Source of the DNA: Mytilisepta virgata
Taxonomy: Eukaryota; Mollusca; Bivalvia; Mytilida; Mytilidae
Direction: 5' to 3'
Length of the DNA stretch: 64,000 nt
NCBI GenBank assembly: GCA_028015205.1
Contig: CM051516.1
Span: forward strand, 57,354,230 to 57,418,229
Below, piece after piece: positions 11,901 to 26,900 of this stretch (positions are counted from its first letter, which is position 1; each line of letters starts with the position of its first letter). The position numbers and the translations under genes were made by a program. The notes under the pieces were generated by a model. The model worked only from the letters and a program-made list of their open reading frames with translations. It made no database searches and was not told the DNA's origin.

Positions 11901-14900
11901 TTTTGTGCATGTTTAATCCTATTTTCTACCTTTGAGACATTTTTAAATATCTTTTTGTAGGTACTTTTGGTTTTTTTTCTATCTCCTTTTTTCTTGTTTA
12001 ACCTGAAAAAAAGTAAAACATAATGAATTATTCAGGCAATCAATGGCATGGACTTTATTTTAAAAAAACACAAAAATTTCTCCGGTATGAATATCTTGAT
12101 TTCACATCAATAATAACTACGGAGCCATATATAACAGTTATTACAAACTTGTTCATTTATTTTCAGTTTTATGATTGTTTATATGGTTGTAGTGATTAAT
12201 TTTACAATACGAAGGACTTCGGTTTACTTATCACTAGTCCGTCCGCCTCTAGTTAATGATTTGAATGTCTAAATATGGGAGTCAACATTTTCTTGCAGAT
12301 CACTGAAGAACAATGTTATAACCTTATTATAAAGCTGTTGCACCTAAGTTTCCAGAACGGGCCGTTTTGGCCATACCCATATCATTAAAATCTTGTGTAT
12401 GTACATGTACATAATTCTAAATGCCTCTTAAAATTGGTAGTTTTTATAGGAAAAAATATCATATTTTTATTTCTAGAATAATTTCTCCTTTGTCTGTGAT
12501 GTGCTTTTACAAATACAATCAAACACATCCATTTTAATGTCTATTTTACTGATAGCATCAAAATATTTTTTATATAATTGTTGATTAAGTATGTAGGCCA
12601 CTAAGCTCCAATTTGTCTTTTTTTAATATTTAACAAAGTAAATAAATATTAAATAATATGCTATACTGAATATAACACTGCATTAAAGTTATTTAATTTT
12701 CTAGTTTTATTTCATTTATTTTTTTTAATTATTTTTTTCCACAAAATCTTTCTACTTCTGTTGTTGGCAATCTCAGCTCACAGTACAACAATAACCACGA
12801 CAATATCCACTAAACAGTTGTACTCACTTTCTATGTCTCCACACCAATCTCTGGTTCATCATGGCCTTGGTCCTTGAATCTGTGTAACAGCCATCTAGGA
12901 CCAAAGAGGCCACCTGTTTTTGTATGTGGGCTCCAATCACATCAACATTTGTTGCTAACAAAAAAATAAAAACATATTAAAAAATTTGTAATGAAACAAA
13001 TAAATATTAATCAATAAGAGTATAAAACGTGTTTAACAAGATAAAAGAAAAGCCTATCTTGTCCAAATTAACTATTTTTTTATATCAAAGTCATTATACA
13101 TTGTAAAGGGACATTGTGAGAAAATACCTACAAATTCTTATACCAACACAAATTTTAGCCCATTTTTTATAGGCCAATACTATAAAGCATAATAAAATAC
13201 ACTATTTACATAAATTTCACAAAAAAAATTAATTCAAGGATTCCCTAACAATGATACTAATATCACATAAACAGTTGTATCCAAAGTATTAACCTATTTA
13301 AAACAACTGTTGTTTTCTCCAAAGGCCAACATTCTTTGATTTTTATAAGGTGTTTTGATTATGTAAAAAATTCATTCAGGGAATCCCCAGTATAAACAAC
13401 CAAGACCAATTATGGTACTATGGTTTCATATTTTATTTGATACCAATTTTTGTAGGTAGAATGTAACCACAAATTCAAGTACATGTATTTTAAGAAATCA
13501 AAATTTTTATATTGTGTTTGTACTGGAAAAAGTGGAACCAATGTATTTATTGCTTTTACTTAAACAATAAAATTTCAGTTAAAACAGTAAAGCTCATATC
13601 CCAATAAATATTTGCTTTCACAGATGATTCAGATTACTGTGAAATACTATAACTCTTCAGTTCTCTTCTATATTCATTTGTGTAGTTTGGTGTTTGATTT
13701 ATTGTGTTTGAAATTTCTAGTTTGACCTACTTTCCTCAGCCTGTCTTCTGTCTTGTGTCTTAGGTTTTATCTGTGTTATTACTCTCAATGCAGTCACTCC
13801 TTCAGTGTCTTTATATTTAAGCTGAAGCTGAAAAGGTAGTTCATCTGGAGTTTCAACTTTCACTTTTGAGCTTGTATTTCCAGAACTACTTTGTGGCTGA
13901 CTTGTATCCTCAGAACCTTCACTGACTGCCATATCTGTATGTTCTTTTGTCTGGGAATCTGTTATTTTGTTATCTAATTGGGAATCTGTTGTTTTGTTAT
14001 CTAATTGGGAATCTGTTGTTTTGTTATCTAATTCAAAAGAAAACAAATTCAATGAGATTAAGATAACAATCTTCAATCTAGCTCATAAATAATCAACAAG
14101 CACCCCATTCCTTGAATAATGAAATAAACATTTCATAATACATGTATATTCAAATTCTTTAAGATACGAAGTGGCAAAAAACCTATTGAGTTATAACTGC
14201 TAATGTCAGTTTAATGGTGTGGTATTTTCACACCATTTAAAATTCTTTGGTAGGCTCATAAAGGGTATATAATATGTATGATATGTAATAATATCTAAGA
14301 TGTTTTGCTTCACTTTTTTTACATTTAAAACTAGATGTACTGTGAGCAAAGCTCACAAAGGATACCCCCCGCTTTGCCTTGCCCAGGGTAAAGTTTCATA
14401 AGATATTTGCATCAATTTAAGCATATAGTCAGTTATAATGGAAATGATTATATACATGTAGGTTGACTGGAAAAAATAGAAGTCCAATTATCTCCCTTGT
14501 GTAATATCGGAAAGCAAAAATTTTCCTTCATGCACACCTTTGGATGATTTACTTCCTTTCTGTAAAGTTTCCTTGAAATCCATTGAGCGGTCTAGGAGGA
14601 GTTGCGCTTACGAGGTTCATATATAATGTATAAGCCAAAAAAAATAGAGGTCCAATTATCTCCCTTGTGTGATATCGGAAAGCAAAGATTTTTCTTCATG
14701 CACATCTTTGGATGATGTACTTCCTTTCTGTAAAGTTTCGTTGAAATCCATTGACCGGTCTAGGAGGAGTTGCGCTTACGAGGTTCATATATAATGTATA
14801 AGCCAAAAAAAATAGAAGTCCAATTATATCCTTTGTGTGATACCGGAAAGCAAAGATTTTTCTTCATGCACATCTTTGGATGATGTACTTCCTTTCTGTA

Positions 14901-17900
14901 AAGTTTCGTTGAAATCCATTGAGCGGTCTAGGAGGAGTTGCGCTTACAAGATATATGGACAGACGGACAGATGGACAGACGGACAGACGGACGGACAAGG
15001 TGATTCCTATATACCCCCCAATACTTTGTTTGCGGGGGGTATAATTAAATTTGAGATTTATGATTATTGATCATTTTACAATAGCTAGAATGTAAAACAG
15101 TTATCACATTCAGACTTGGTGTGTCGGTTTCATCTCACCACTCATGCCTTTGGGTAGACCTAACACCGACACACTGTGCAGAGCTGTTTACCTCTCCTGA
15201 CTTGTGTCAGTATTCCAGCATTGACTTGTGCGTATTTTGTCAGTATAAAAGAATATAACAGTTAACTTGCAGCTAGTATACACCTTTTTCATATTATTGA
15301 AGAACTGCTGGTCATATGAAGAAGCAATTACTGGTCAATTTCCTGTCTACTATTCTCATTCTCACAAAGCAGCAAGCAGTAGGCCACCTTCTTTTTTGCT
15401 GCTTTAAATAATTCGATATCAATTTAGCACTTTAAATCACGACTGTTTCTATTAAGAAGCTTCTCTCCAACACGAGTCGACCAATTTTGCAAGCAATAGG
15501 TTTTTATCGTAAATGCATAGTGCATATTTTCAATACGAAATCAGTGGAGAATACAGGCAATCCATACAAGTAAACAGCTCTGACTGTGTCCTCATGAGGT
15601 AACTATTAATATGCATTTCCAACCCACCATTGCTTTGTGTTGTCATTTGGAACAAAAATGTACAGTGAATTTTTTATCAAAAATTTGTTATTTCAAAGAT
15701 AACAAAATTTGTGGTTTTTGTAATTTTCTACTAATAATGCATTACTCTTTGGTTGGGTTGTTGTCTCTTTGACACATTCCCTGTTTCCATTCTCTATTTT
15801 ATTAAGAAATATGCAATTTATGAGTGAATCAGTGCCATGAAAATTGGCATTCATCAAAATACAATGAATCTAGAGTATCATACAATAGAATTTCAACTAT
15901 TTAAGGATCCAGGTGACATAAAAACACAGTCTAAGTTAATGTCAGTGTAAGTACTCAAAGTTGTAAACGACAAATATGTCTGTGAACTTGTGATTTTAAA
16001 AATCTTTAGCATATGAACAAGAAATTTGTATCTAAAATCTGTGTAAATATGGTGTGTGTGCATTGTTTTACAATGCTTTTACCTTCTTTGCTCTCTTCTG
16101 TATTTATAGAGACATGATTCTTGTCTGTTTCCATAGCAATATTTTGTTTGTCCTTTTCCTTTCCATCCTTTCTGATTCCATATTCAAATGTAACTTCTGT
16201 ATCAGCAGTCACATTTCCAATCTTTTGGACAATTTTACTTTGCTTCCCAAATTCATCTTGAACATATCTTTAAAATAATGAACACATTGTGTTAATACAA
16301 AATATTGATTTAACTGAAATTTCTATATGAGTTCTACCTTAAATTAGTTTACAAGATGAATTTACATTTATGGAAATCACATAATCTGTATATGTCCATG
16401 TTTAAGAGAGAGCCATTGACGTTTGGCAAGAAACTGATAAATCAGAGTTAACCATACCCTGCTACAAGCTAGTTTCTAACTCACAAACCTAGTGTTTATA
16501 AGGTAATGATATTTATTATTAATGACAGACTACCTTTATCTCTATTTTTTCAATGTAACAAGAGTGGACATACTAAATCTGATTATCTGATACCAGACAT
16601 TGCAAGGCAAAGGAAAATGCGTTAAAAGAAATAGTAATGGTCAAGCTTGAGAATACTACATTTGTATAAATAATCCTGACACCTTGTTATCATTCATATA
16701 TGCTTTTAAAAATTGAGAAAAAAAAGAACTGTTATTGAAACATTAATATGAATTAATTTTTCATTTTTGATTTAAGGTTCATCAGAAGGGATTGACAAAT
16801 ATGGCCATTTTTTTTAATTACTCTTGAGTACAGACACACCTGTGCACAAGGAAAAGTTTTAAGGCATTGCAGGAACTGGATAATATTTGTCAATTCCTTG
16901 AGATGAACCTGAAAGAACCCTCTCCCCGACCCCAAAAAAAAATTATCTTCAACTTTGATCAAAATATTGTAAAAAGTCATATTTTCATATTATCTAATTA
17001 TGTTGATATGCTAAAATAGTTTTTACTTATCTCAATACTTATCTTATTTCATATGTATAAAAGAAATCAATAAATGTGATTCTGCTGTGCAAACAAAATT
17101 TCAAAGTTCTTCAATCTGTATATATTCAGCCAATTAATCTTTATGTTAAACATTCATGCATGAGTGACTTTATTTTAACATTTTCACACCTTCCAATGTT
17201 TTTGTTAAGTACTGTTTAGTAATGACCCCTTAAAAGTTTTTATTATTTATTATCATTATTAGTGTTATTTAAAGATTTTTATAAAATAATGAGAATATTT
17301 TAATATAGGTAATCAGGAGTTAAATAATAAAATACATTCCATACAGCAAATATAGTTGACCTATTACTTATAGAATCTGAAAGAAGACCAAACAACAGAA
17401 ACTTAACATTGACCAATGAACCATGAAAATGAGGTCAAGGTCAGGTGAAACCTGTCAGACAGAAATGCACACCTTACAATCATTCCATACACCACATATA
17501 GTTGACCTATAACTTATAGTATCTGAGAAGAGGTCCAAACAAGAGAAACTTGACAATGACCAATAAACCATGAAAATAGGGTCAAGGTCAGATGAAACCT
17601 GCCAGACAGACATGCACACCTTCCAATCATTCCATACACCACATATAACTGACCTATAACTTATGTTATCTGAGAAGAGGACCAAACAATAGAAACTTAA
17701 CATTGACCAATGAACCATGAAAATGAGGTCATGGACAAATGATACCAGCCAGACAGACGTACACATTACAATCATTCCATACACCAAATATAGTTGACCT
17801 ATTGCTTATGGTATTTGAAATACAGACCAAAACACAAAAACTTAACACTGACCAATGAACCATGAAAATGAGGTCAAGGTCAGATGAAACCTGCCAGACT

Positions 17901-20900
17901 GACATGTACCCCTTACAATCATTCCATACACCACATATAGTTGACCTACTGCTTATAGTATCTGAGAAACGGACCTAATCACATAGCTTTAACCTGGATC
18001 ACTGATCCATGAAATGAGTTGAGGTCAGGTGAACCCTGTCTGAGGACATTAAAACCTTGCAAGGAACCTACTGTACTTACTCTATTTATTGGACACTAAA
18101 ATACACCTGTTTTTTAGGAAAATTGGAAAATCGTTGAAAACATAGCATTTTCATATTTCCGTCCACATCGTTGTCATTTTTTGACTCCATATGATCGACC
18201 TGGTCAATGTACTTTAAGAATAGGCAACAAAAATAATGGTTCATATCTGCGGTTTGATTTAGCTTTCATGATTTATCTTTTTGTACCTTCAAATTAAGTT
18301 AATTTAATGTTGAAGACGAAAACAGTAGCAAACTTCAAACGACCCGCCATGTTGTTGACTAATATGTGAACATCTCACAAATTATTTTTACGATTTGGAT
18401 TTGGAGCATCTCACAAATGATTTTTACAACACATATTACGTTTGTAGTCTTTTTAGAACATATTATAACTATTACATTTAAATGTCTTATAAACAATGAT
18501 AAGAGGATATGTTTTGTAAAAACATTATTCATTTCATTTCAAATTTTTTAAATTTATTTCTCTGAGAAATGCGCATACGCAATTCCGTTCCGAACTTGGT
18601 TCGGATTTCTTTTCCAAAGTAAACTTCCAGGTAGGAAAAATTCAATAAAATTTTCTTGTTTCAATCAAATTTATTAAGATAGATAGTTTAAATTCTTTAG
18701 AAAGATGAAATAAACACTCGATGAGGACTGAAAGTAATTAACTTACATAAGAAGTTAAAATTACTGACTGTCACCACCTGAAAACAATTAACGATCGTAA
18801 CTTTGACAATTTTGAAATCGTCGAAAAAAGTCAATTTTCCTTGAATTTTCAAAAGTGTCGAATAATTAGGCCATCCCATTATTAGGGTTATTACGGTATA
18901 TACCAAATTTAGTCATCCTAGTACACATAATAAGTAATAAATTCATATGACAAAAAAAACTATACAGTTTTCAAGCAGTCGCTGAACCATGAAAATGAGG
19001 TCAAGGACAATTGACATATATCAGACGGAAAGTTCATAAAATAATGTATCTGCATACAAGGTATGACTAGCATCCAGGTCTTCTACCTTCTGAAATATAA
19101 GGCGATACAACAAACAATGAAACCCAATTTTTAAAGCTATGAATAATGATATTCTCTGAGAATTCTAAATGATTATGGCAATTTTAACTTCCATTCATAA
19201 CCTACATGTAGTTTCATAATAATTTCATCTAAGTTAAATTATATTCACAGTAACAGAATAACTTACAATTGTTTATGAAGGAGAAAAGTGACTTCTACAT
19301 TTGTTGCTATGATACGATCCGCTAATATGCCGGAAAATTCTTGTGTCAGCTTTTGAGTATCAACAATGTTAACCTGAAATAGACCAACCATATTTTATGG
19401 CAAAATGTGACATTTGCATTTTTCTGCTAAAATGTGACATTTCTGCCAGATTTGCACAAAAAACATTTGTCTCACATGCCTAGCAGAGTGCACAAATAAG
19501 GATCATTATTGTTGTCTTGCTTTGTCATAGACATATGCATTCTTGTCATTGGCTTCACACTTTCTCTATCCGTAAAGTTCAAGGAATTTTCAGTAACAGT
19601 TTCTGAGAAAATACCATATGGTGGCATTAGGGAGACAACCCCAACAATCCTAGGTAAACATTTCTCTACAGTCTGTCAAGTGGCTTTCAGCTCTGATTTA
19701 CATCTTTAGCATAAATTTACAAATGTTCTTAGCATTATTCTATTTTTTAAAGTGCATCACTTCTCTACACAAATGAACTTAAATATCAGTTATAAATAAG
19801 TGTTTTCTATATCACATTGTGAAATCTTTTTTTATTTTCAAACAAGAGGCTCTCAAGAGCCTGAATCGCTCACTAATGATTTTTGAGATATTTGCGAAGA
19901 ACTGTTGTTTGACCCCTATGTTCTATTTTTAGTAACAGTGGCCATGTTTTTCGACGGATCAAAAATCGAAGCATAAACTTTTTGCAGGATACCCTAAGGA
20001 ACAATCTTACCAAGTTTCATTTGATTTTGAATATCAGTTTCAGAGAAGAAGATTTTTGAAATAATAAAATAAAAAAAACTGTTGTTTGACCCCTATGTTC
20101 TATTTTTAGCAACAGTGGCCATGTTTTTCGACGGATCAACAATCGAAGCATAAACTTTGTGCAGGATACCCTAAGAAACAATCATGCTAAGTTTTATCCA
20201 AATCCATTCAGTAGTTTCAGAGGAGAAGATTTTTGAAATAATAACATAAAAAAAAAGCCAAAAATGTCAAAAAAAAGGGCAATAACTCCTACATGGGTCG
20301 TTGGATCTTCTTCAAAATTTCAGGGCATTTAGATCTTGAGGTGCTGAACACTTTTACCCTATGCCAGAATTTTGATATCTGTTATGGTTTTTGAGTTATT
20401 TGCAAAAAACTGCGATTTACCCCTATGTTCTATTTTTAGCCATGGCGGCCATGTTTTTTTACGAATCAAAAATCCAAACGACAGTTTTGTAGTACATATA
20501 CCAATAAACAACTGTACGAAGTTTGGTTGCAGTTGGTCTTATGGTGTCAGAGGAGTTAACGTTTGAAAAAGTTTACGGACGGACGACGGACGACGTACGA
20601 CGGACGGACGACGGACGGACGACGGACGGACGACGGACGCCAAGTGATGGCAATAGCTCACATGACCCTTCGGGTCAGGTGAGCTAAAAAGGATTTTTTG
20701 GTTTGTAGGTTACATCAAATCCCCATTCTGAAATCTTTTATTAACTCTTAAATTCTAATAATTTTCCATGTTTAATGGTTTCAGCTAATTTACAAAATTA
20801 TCCAATTCTTACCTGTCCACCAGTTGTGTCAGCCAATTTCCCAAGATGAATAAGTTTACAATCTGTTCCTTTAAAGCTGATCACTGATATTATAACTCTG

Positions 20901-23900
20901 CAAGAAAACAAAACCTGAACTTTATCTTGTGGATACCAAAAATATATTACAAGCAAGGCTTTTAATTTACGACCTAAAATAGATGAAATATTTACATACA
21001 CTATGTAATGTAATGTAGATGATTAAAATATAGATAAGAATTCTTGTCCTGTGCAATCCCTATACCACAGGCATTAGTATACGGGGACCTTCTATGGGTT
21101 GCTGGTCCATAGAAGTACAATTGTTAGCAGCAAAGTGCAATATGTTGTTGTAAAAATACATGACATAAACGTTTTACATTTTCTAATTTTGATTTTTTTC
21201 TTCTTTTTTTTTTGGGGGGGGGGGGGGGGTGGGGGGGGAGGGGGATGGGATGATTTAACATCAATCAATGCTTAAAACAAACTTCACAAATACAAAATAA
21301 TGTTATAATTTTTCATATAATTATCACATAAGATATTCTAAGATCTAAATGCACGAAATGAAACAAAAGAACACTGGTAAAATAAGAATATTGTAGACTT
21401 CATATATCTTTTGGGTGAAACTAAATCTTACGATTTTGTACATCTCTATAAATAAAGCATTATGAAATATGCAGTATGTTGCAGATTTAAATTCCTAACA
21501 ATACAGCTCCAATGACATCCATGCAAGCTGGTACACAATAAAATACAGTATAACAGAGCCACTGTATTCCAAAAATTAACACAAAACAATCACAGACTGT
21601 GAACACCAATAAACTGAGTTTTTCTGTCGATAGCTGATTAATTGTATTGAATTTTTTATTTGATATATATCTCAATGGATGTCTGAGAAATGAACCTAAA
21701 CACAAAAACTTAACCAAGCCAGATGGATGGACCAAAAGTCTAAATCTATATGCCCTTCCACATTTGTGGACGGGATAATTTTTAAAAATGCTACACCAAA
21801 ATTATCAAAAATCTCTTACTGAGTGCAGCCATATAATAACAATAATTACCCTTTGTTAGATGCTTCTATGCCGACTTGCTTATAAAACATTCCAGTATCA
21901 CTTTTATGTCTTTGATCTAATTTTCCAACACCTGAGTTGGCCTGGCCATCAGTGCATATTATAACCTTTGACCCTGGATGTTGCGTAGCCATACTTGTTG
22001 CTATCACTAAAGCTGGGCCCAAAGCAGTAGATCCTTGTGTTTCTAGGCTGAAAAAGGATCAAATATAATGTGTTAAGAACAACAGACCTTACATTTATAC
22101 CATTCCATGTTTTTTAAGGCAAGATACTTAATTTACATGTAAGACAAAAGCTAAACATTTATATTACCTTATGTTACTAGCACAGCTTACGGTAATTAAT
22201 CAAACCTGTATTATCTTTTCAATGTCTGGACAAAAAAAGTGGCAACGTAAGATAAATTTTCTGTTTTTTTTGTTTTTTGTTTTTTTATAAATTTACCTTC
22301 TATGGACACAGCAGATGAAAATAAAGACCTTACCTTCTATGGACACAGCAGATGAAAATAAAGACCTTACCTTCTATGGACACAGCAGAGGAAAATAAAG
22401 ACCTATCATTAACTTTAATAACAGTTAATGATTTTAACTCTTTCTCCAATGAAATTCCAATTTTTACAGAAACTTAAGTCTGAGTTTACTGGTATTGCCA
22501 CATCAGTTATGTATTTAATGTTACAGAATTGGAAACTGAGAGTTATCTTTTCATATTTCATACAAGGATAAAGAATTAGCTTTTATTAGACCATTTGAAA
22601 ATGTAAGCTCTTTTGTATACACAAGGCTGTTAAAGAAATACAAAATGTCAAAGTAACCTTGACGTTTGAGTTTTGACCAAAAAAAGGCAGATTATTTGCA
22701 TCTGTCCTTCCAAACAGATTCCTACCAACTATGGTCACAGTCTTCCCTGTGTCAACATATATTTGTTCCTAATAATATTTATTCCTAATGGAAAATATAT
22801 TATAATAATATATGTTCTGCAGAATTGATATTATGGAATATTTTTTCCATCAGTATTATATTTCTTCCACTGATATAAGGAACTTTTGTTATATGTTGAT
22901 TAATTTAACAAATGTTCCTGATAAGCAAGTTGTAATTGTTACACCTGATTGATTTATGATCTAAATCAAAAAAGTGTTTTACTTAATGGTTTCCTATTAT
23001 GTACGTATATATTGTAATACATTTACGAGTTAAATGTATTACCTGTACACAATACCTGCATTTACATGCAAACATGGAAGCTGATGATGAAATTGTTAAA
23101 ATTTTACATTCCTATATGATGGCTCATATGTTGTAGGTAAATAAATATGTTAACAAATTAACTTGTGATATAAATCAGATTTCTAATGAGAACAAATATG
23201 AAACTTCTTTTACACATTTATATGAAACATATGCATGCGGAATAGATATTATATAATACGTTTTCCTTTCGGAATAGATATTATATATATATAATATCTA
23301 TTCCGAAAGGAATAAAATGCTCCGCTGGGCGCAGCTAGATACGACCGCAGATGTCGAACCCTGAATAGTTGGGGCAATTATGAACACAACATTCAAGCTT
23401 GATACAATACTGAATTTGGATTGTGAATAAATATTTGACACAGCATAGGTTTCTGACACAGAATGAATGTTGTCTAAGAACTTAAAAATTTTTAATTTAC
23501 CTATTCAAACCATATCAGTATTATTTGTTTTTATATATAAATCAGAAATAACCAATTTAAAATTTAAAATTGGGCACACATATCAATTTCTTGCTATTGC
23601 GCAATACTGTGTAATTGAAAATTTCTTCAAATATTTGACACATAATAGGTTTCTGACACAGAATAACTGAAATCAAAGAACTTAAAATTGGTCATATGAT
23701 TTGAATTTATATTCAATTTTTTGCTTTTGTGTAATACAATATGCTGTGGAGAATTGCCCCCCCCCCCAAAAAAAAAATAATAATTTACCCCTTTTTTTAG
23801 CTTTTGTGCAATACACTATGAAGTTGCACATTGACCCCCCTCCCAAAAAAAAAAAACAAAAAACAATAAAATTTATTGTAACCCCCCCTTTTTTTTGCTA

Positions 23901-26900
23901 AAAAAAATTTGAAATTTTCTTTTTAATTTATGAAATATGAAATGAGAAAAAATTATCCCCTCCCCAATTTCTCATTTACCCCCCCCAAATTTTGTTTTCA
24001 ACCCCCCCCCCCCCCCCCCCATTTCTTTATACTTTGCAACCATAACAGCCCATTTAAATACACCATAACATATTAAAATAGAAAATGACATCATAGTCAT
24101 GGATGGCAAATTTTAAATATACATATTAAAAGCAGTTTAGATAAGATAAACAAAAAAGCTTCATCAGCACATTTTATATTTGCAAATTTCCAATGGAATT
24201 TGTTAATAAAGTTTTGATAACAGGGCACACATATCAATTTCTTGCTATTGCGCAATACTGTGCAATTGAAAATTTCTTCAAATATTTGACACATAATAGG
24301 TTTCTGACACAGAATAACTGAAATAAAGAACTTAGAATTGGTCATATGATTTGAATTCATATTCAATTTTTTGCTTTTGTGTAATACAATATGCTGTGGA
24401 GAATTGCCCCCCCCCCCCCCAAAAAAAAATAATTTACCCCCTTTTTAGCTTTAATTTTGGACCCCGATTTGGACCAACTTGAAAACTCAGCCCATAATAA
24501 AAAAAACTAAGTACATGTTTAGATTCAGCATATCAAAGAACCCCAAGAATTCAATTTTTGTTAAAATCGAACTAAGTTTAATTTTGGACCCTTTGGACCT
24601 TAATGTAGACCAATTTGAAAACGGGACCAAAAATTAAGAATCTAAATGCACGGTTAGATTCGGCATATCAAAGAACCCCAATAGTTCAATTTTCGATGAA
24701 ATCAAACAAAGTTTAATTTTGGACCCCGATTTGGACCAACTTGAAAACTGGGCCCATAATAAAAAAACTTTGGACCCCGATTTGGACCAACTTGAAAACT
24801 GGGCCCATAATAAAAAAACTAAGTACATGTTTAGATTCAGCATATCAAAGAACCCAAAGAATTCAATTTTTGTTAAAATCAAACTAAGTTTAATTTTGGA
24901 CCCTTTGGACCTTAATGTAGACCAATTTGAAAACGGGACCAAAAATTAAGAATCTAAATGCACGGTTAGATTCGGCATATCAAAGAACCCCAATAGTTCA
25001 ATTTTCGATGAAATCAAACAAAGTTTAATTTTGGACCCCGATTTGGACCAACTTGAAAACTGGGCCCATAATAAAAAAACTAAGTACATGTTTAGATTCA
25101 GCATATCAAAGAACCCAAAGAATTCAATTTTTGTTAAAATCAAACTAAGTTTAATTTTGGACCCTTTGGACCTTAATGTAGACCAATTTGAAAACGGGAC
25201 CAAAAATTAAGATCCTAAATGCACGGTTAGATTCGGCATATCAAAGAACCCCAATAATTAAATTTTCAATGAAATCAAACAAAGTTTAATTTTGGACCCT
25301 TTTGGCCCCTAATTCCTAAACTGTTGGGACCAAAACTCCAAAAATCAATCCCAACCTTCCTTTTGTGGTCATAAACCTTGTGTTTAAATTTCATAGATTT
25401 CTATTAACTTATACTTAAGTTATAGTGCGAAAACCAAATGTCTTCGGACGACGCCGCAGACGACGGACGACGACGCAGACGACAACGACGACGACGACAA
25501 CGACGACGCCAACGTCATACCAATATACGACCGCAAAAATTTTGCGGTCGTATAAAAAGTATTATATATAGACCTATCTCTGTTTTCCAAACCTTATGGA
25601 AATTGGTGGAAAAGCATTTATCTAGGCACATGTATAAATATTTGACTAAGTTCAAACTTCTTCATACTGCTCAGTCAGGTTTCAGACCTGGTCACTCCTG
25701 TAAAACAGCCCTTATAAACATTGTATATGAATGGTTACAGCAAACTGATAATGGAAATCTAAATATGTCAGTTCTATTAGATTTGAAAAAAGCATTTGAC
25801 ATTGTAGATCATGATATTCTCTGTAAAAAAATTGAGTTGTATGGTTGCAGTGTTTCTTCATTAAAATTTTTTAATTCTTACTTGGAAAATAGAACACAAC
25901 AAGTACAGATTGGTAATATTCAATCTGGAAAATTGTCAATTCAATATGGTGTTCCTCAAGGCTCAATATTAAGTCCTCTGTTATTTATTTTGTATATAAA
26001 TAATCTACCTTTACAAATTAAAATTTGTAAAATAGACATGTATGCTGATGATTCAACCATGCATACATCTGGGAAGGATATCAATATTTTACCAAAAAAA
26101 GGTACAGGAAGACTTAGTTGAAGTTGGAAAATGGTGTGAAAATAATAATATGTTTATAAATCGTAACAAAACCAAATGTATGGTATTTGGAACCAGACAA
26201 AAGCTTTTATCCCAGGAGGAATACCCTTCCCCTATACTAAATTCCCAATTACTACAACATTTCACATGTGAAAAGCTTCTGGGTGTAAAAATTGACCCTG
26301 GACCAACCAGATAATCAAAAATATCATCTCGTATTTATCTCTTATCTAGAATAAAGAAATTTCTAAACCATGAAGCTAGAAAACTCTTCTACACTGGGTA
26401 TATCTGGGTGTTTAAATGTCTGAAGGGTGAGACACCGTCATATTTAGAAAATCTATCTATTTCTGAAACTAATAAATATCAACTACGAAATATTGTCAAA
26501 GGTGATCTTCATGTCCCAAAGCCCAGAACAGAAATTTACAAAAAGTCATTTAGTTACTCTGGACCACTCTTATGGAACAATCTACCAGTCATAATTCGTA
26601 ACGCTCAAAGTATCAATGCATTTAAGGATAGGCTTAAAACCCACTTTCTTAACAAATTAAATGAATAAAGAACTGTTACAAATTAACTTTATTTAAATAT
26701 TGTTGTTAACATTTTCAACATGATTGATATGAATATTATAAATGATTGTTTATGATTGAATATGGATGTTCAATTACTGACAATCTGATACAAACTATGA
26801 GCAACTGTTATTGTTAAATATTTTATATTTGATTTATATGATAAACATTTGTGATTGTTGCTAATACTTTTATTTGACTTCAGATTGTACAATTTCACAG

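Noticed and set aside
17455..17787. 110-codon minus-strand frame with internal repeats
   Set aside because: It is the 145-bp tandem repeat read in one frame (period close to a multiple of three); no coding support.
25438..25560. N-terminal 40 residues of the long LINE frame (Arg-rich)
   Set aside because: They are the (GAC)n tract and terminal hairpin of block B read in frame; the RT sequence starts only after 25554.
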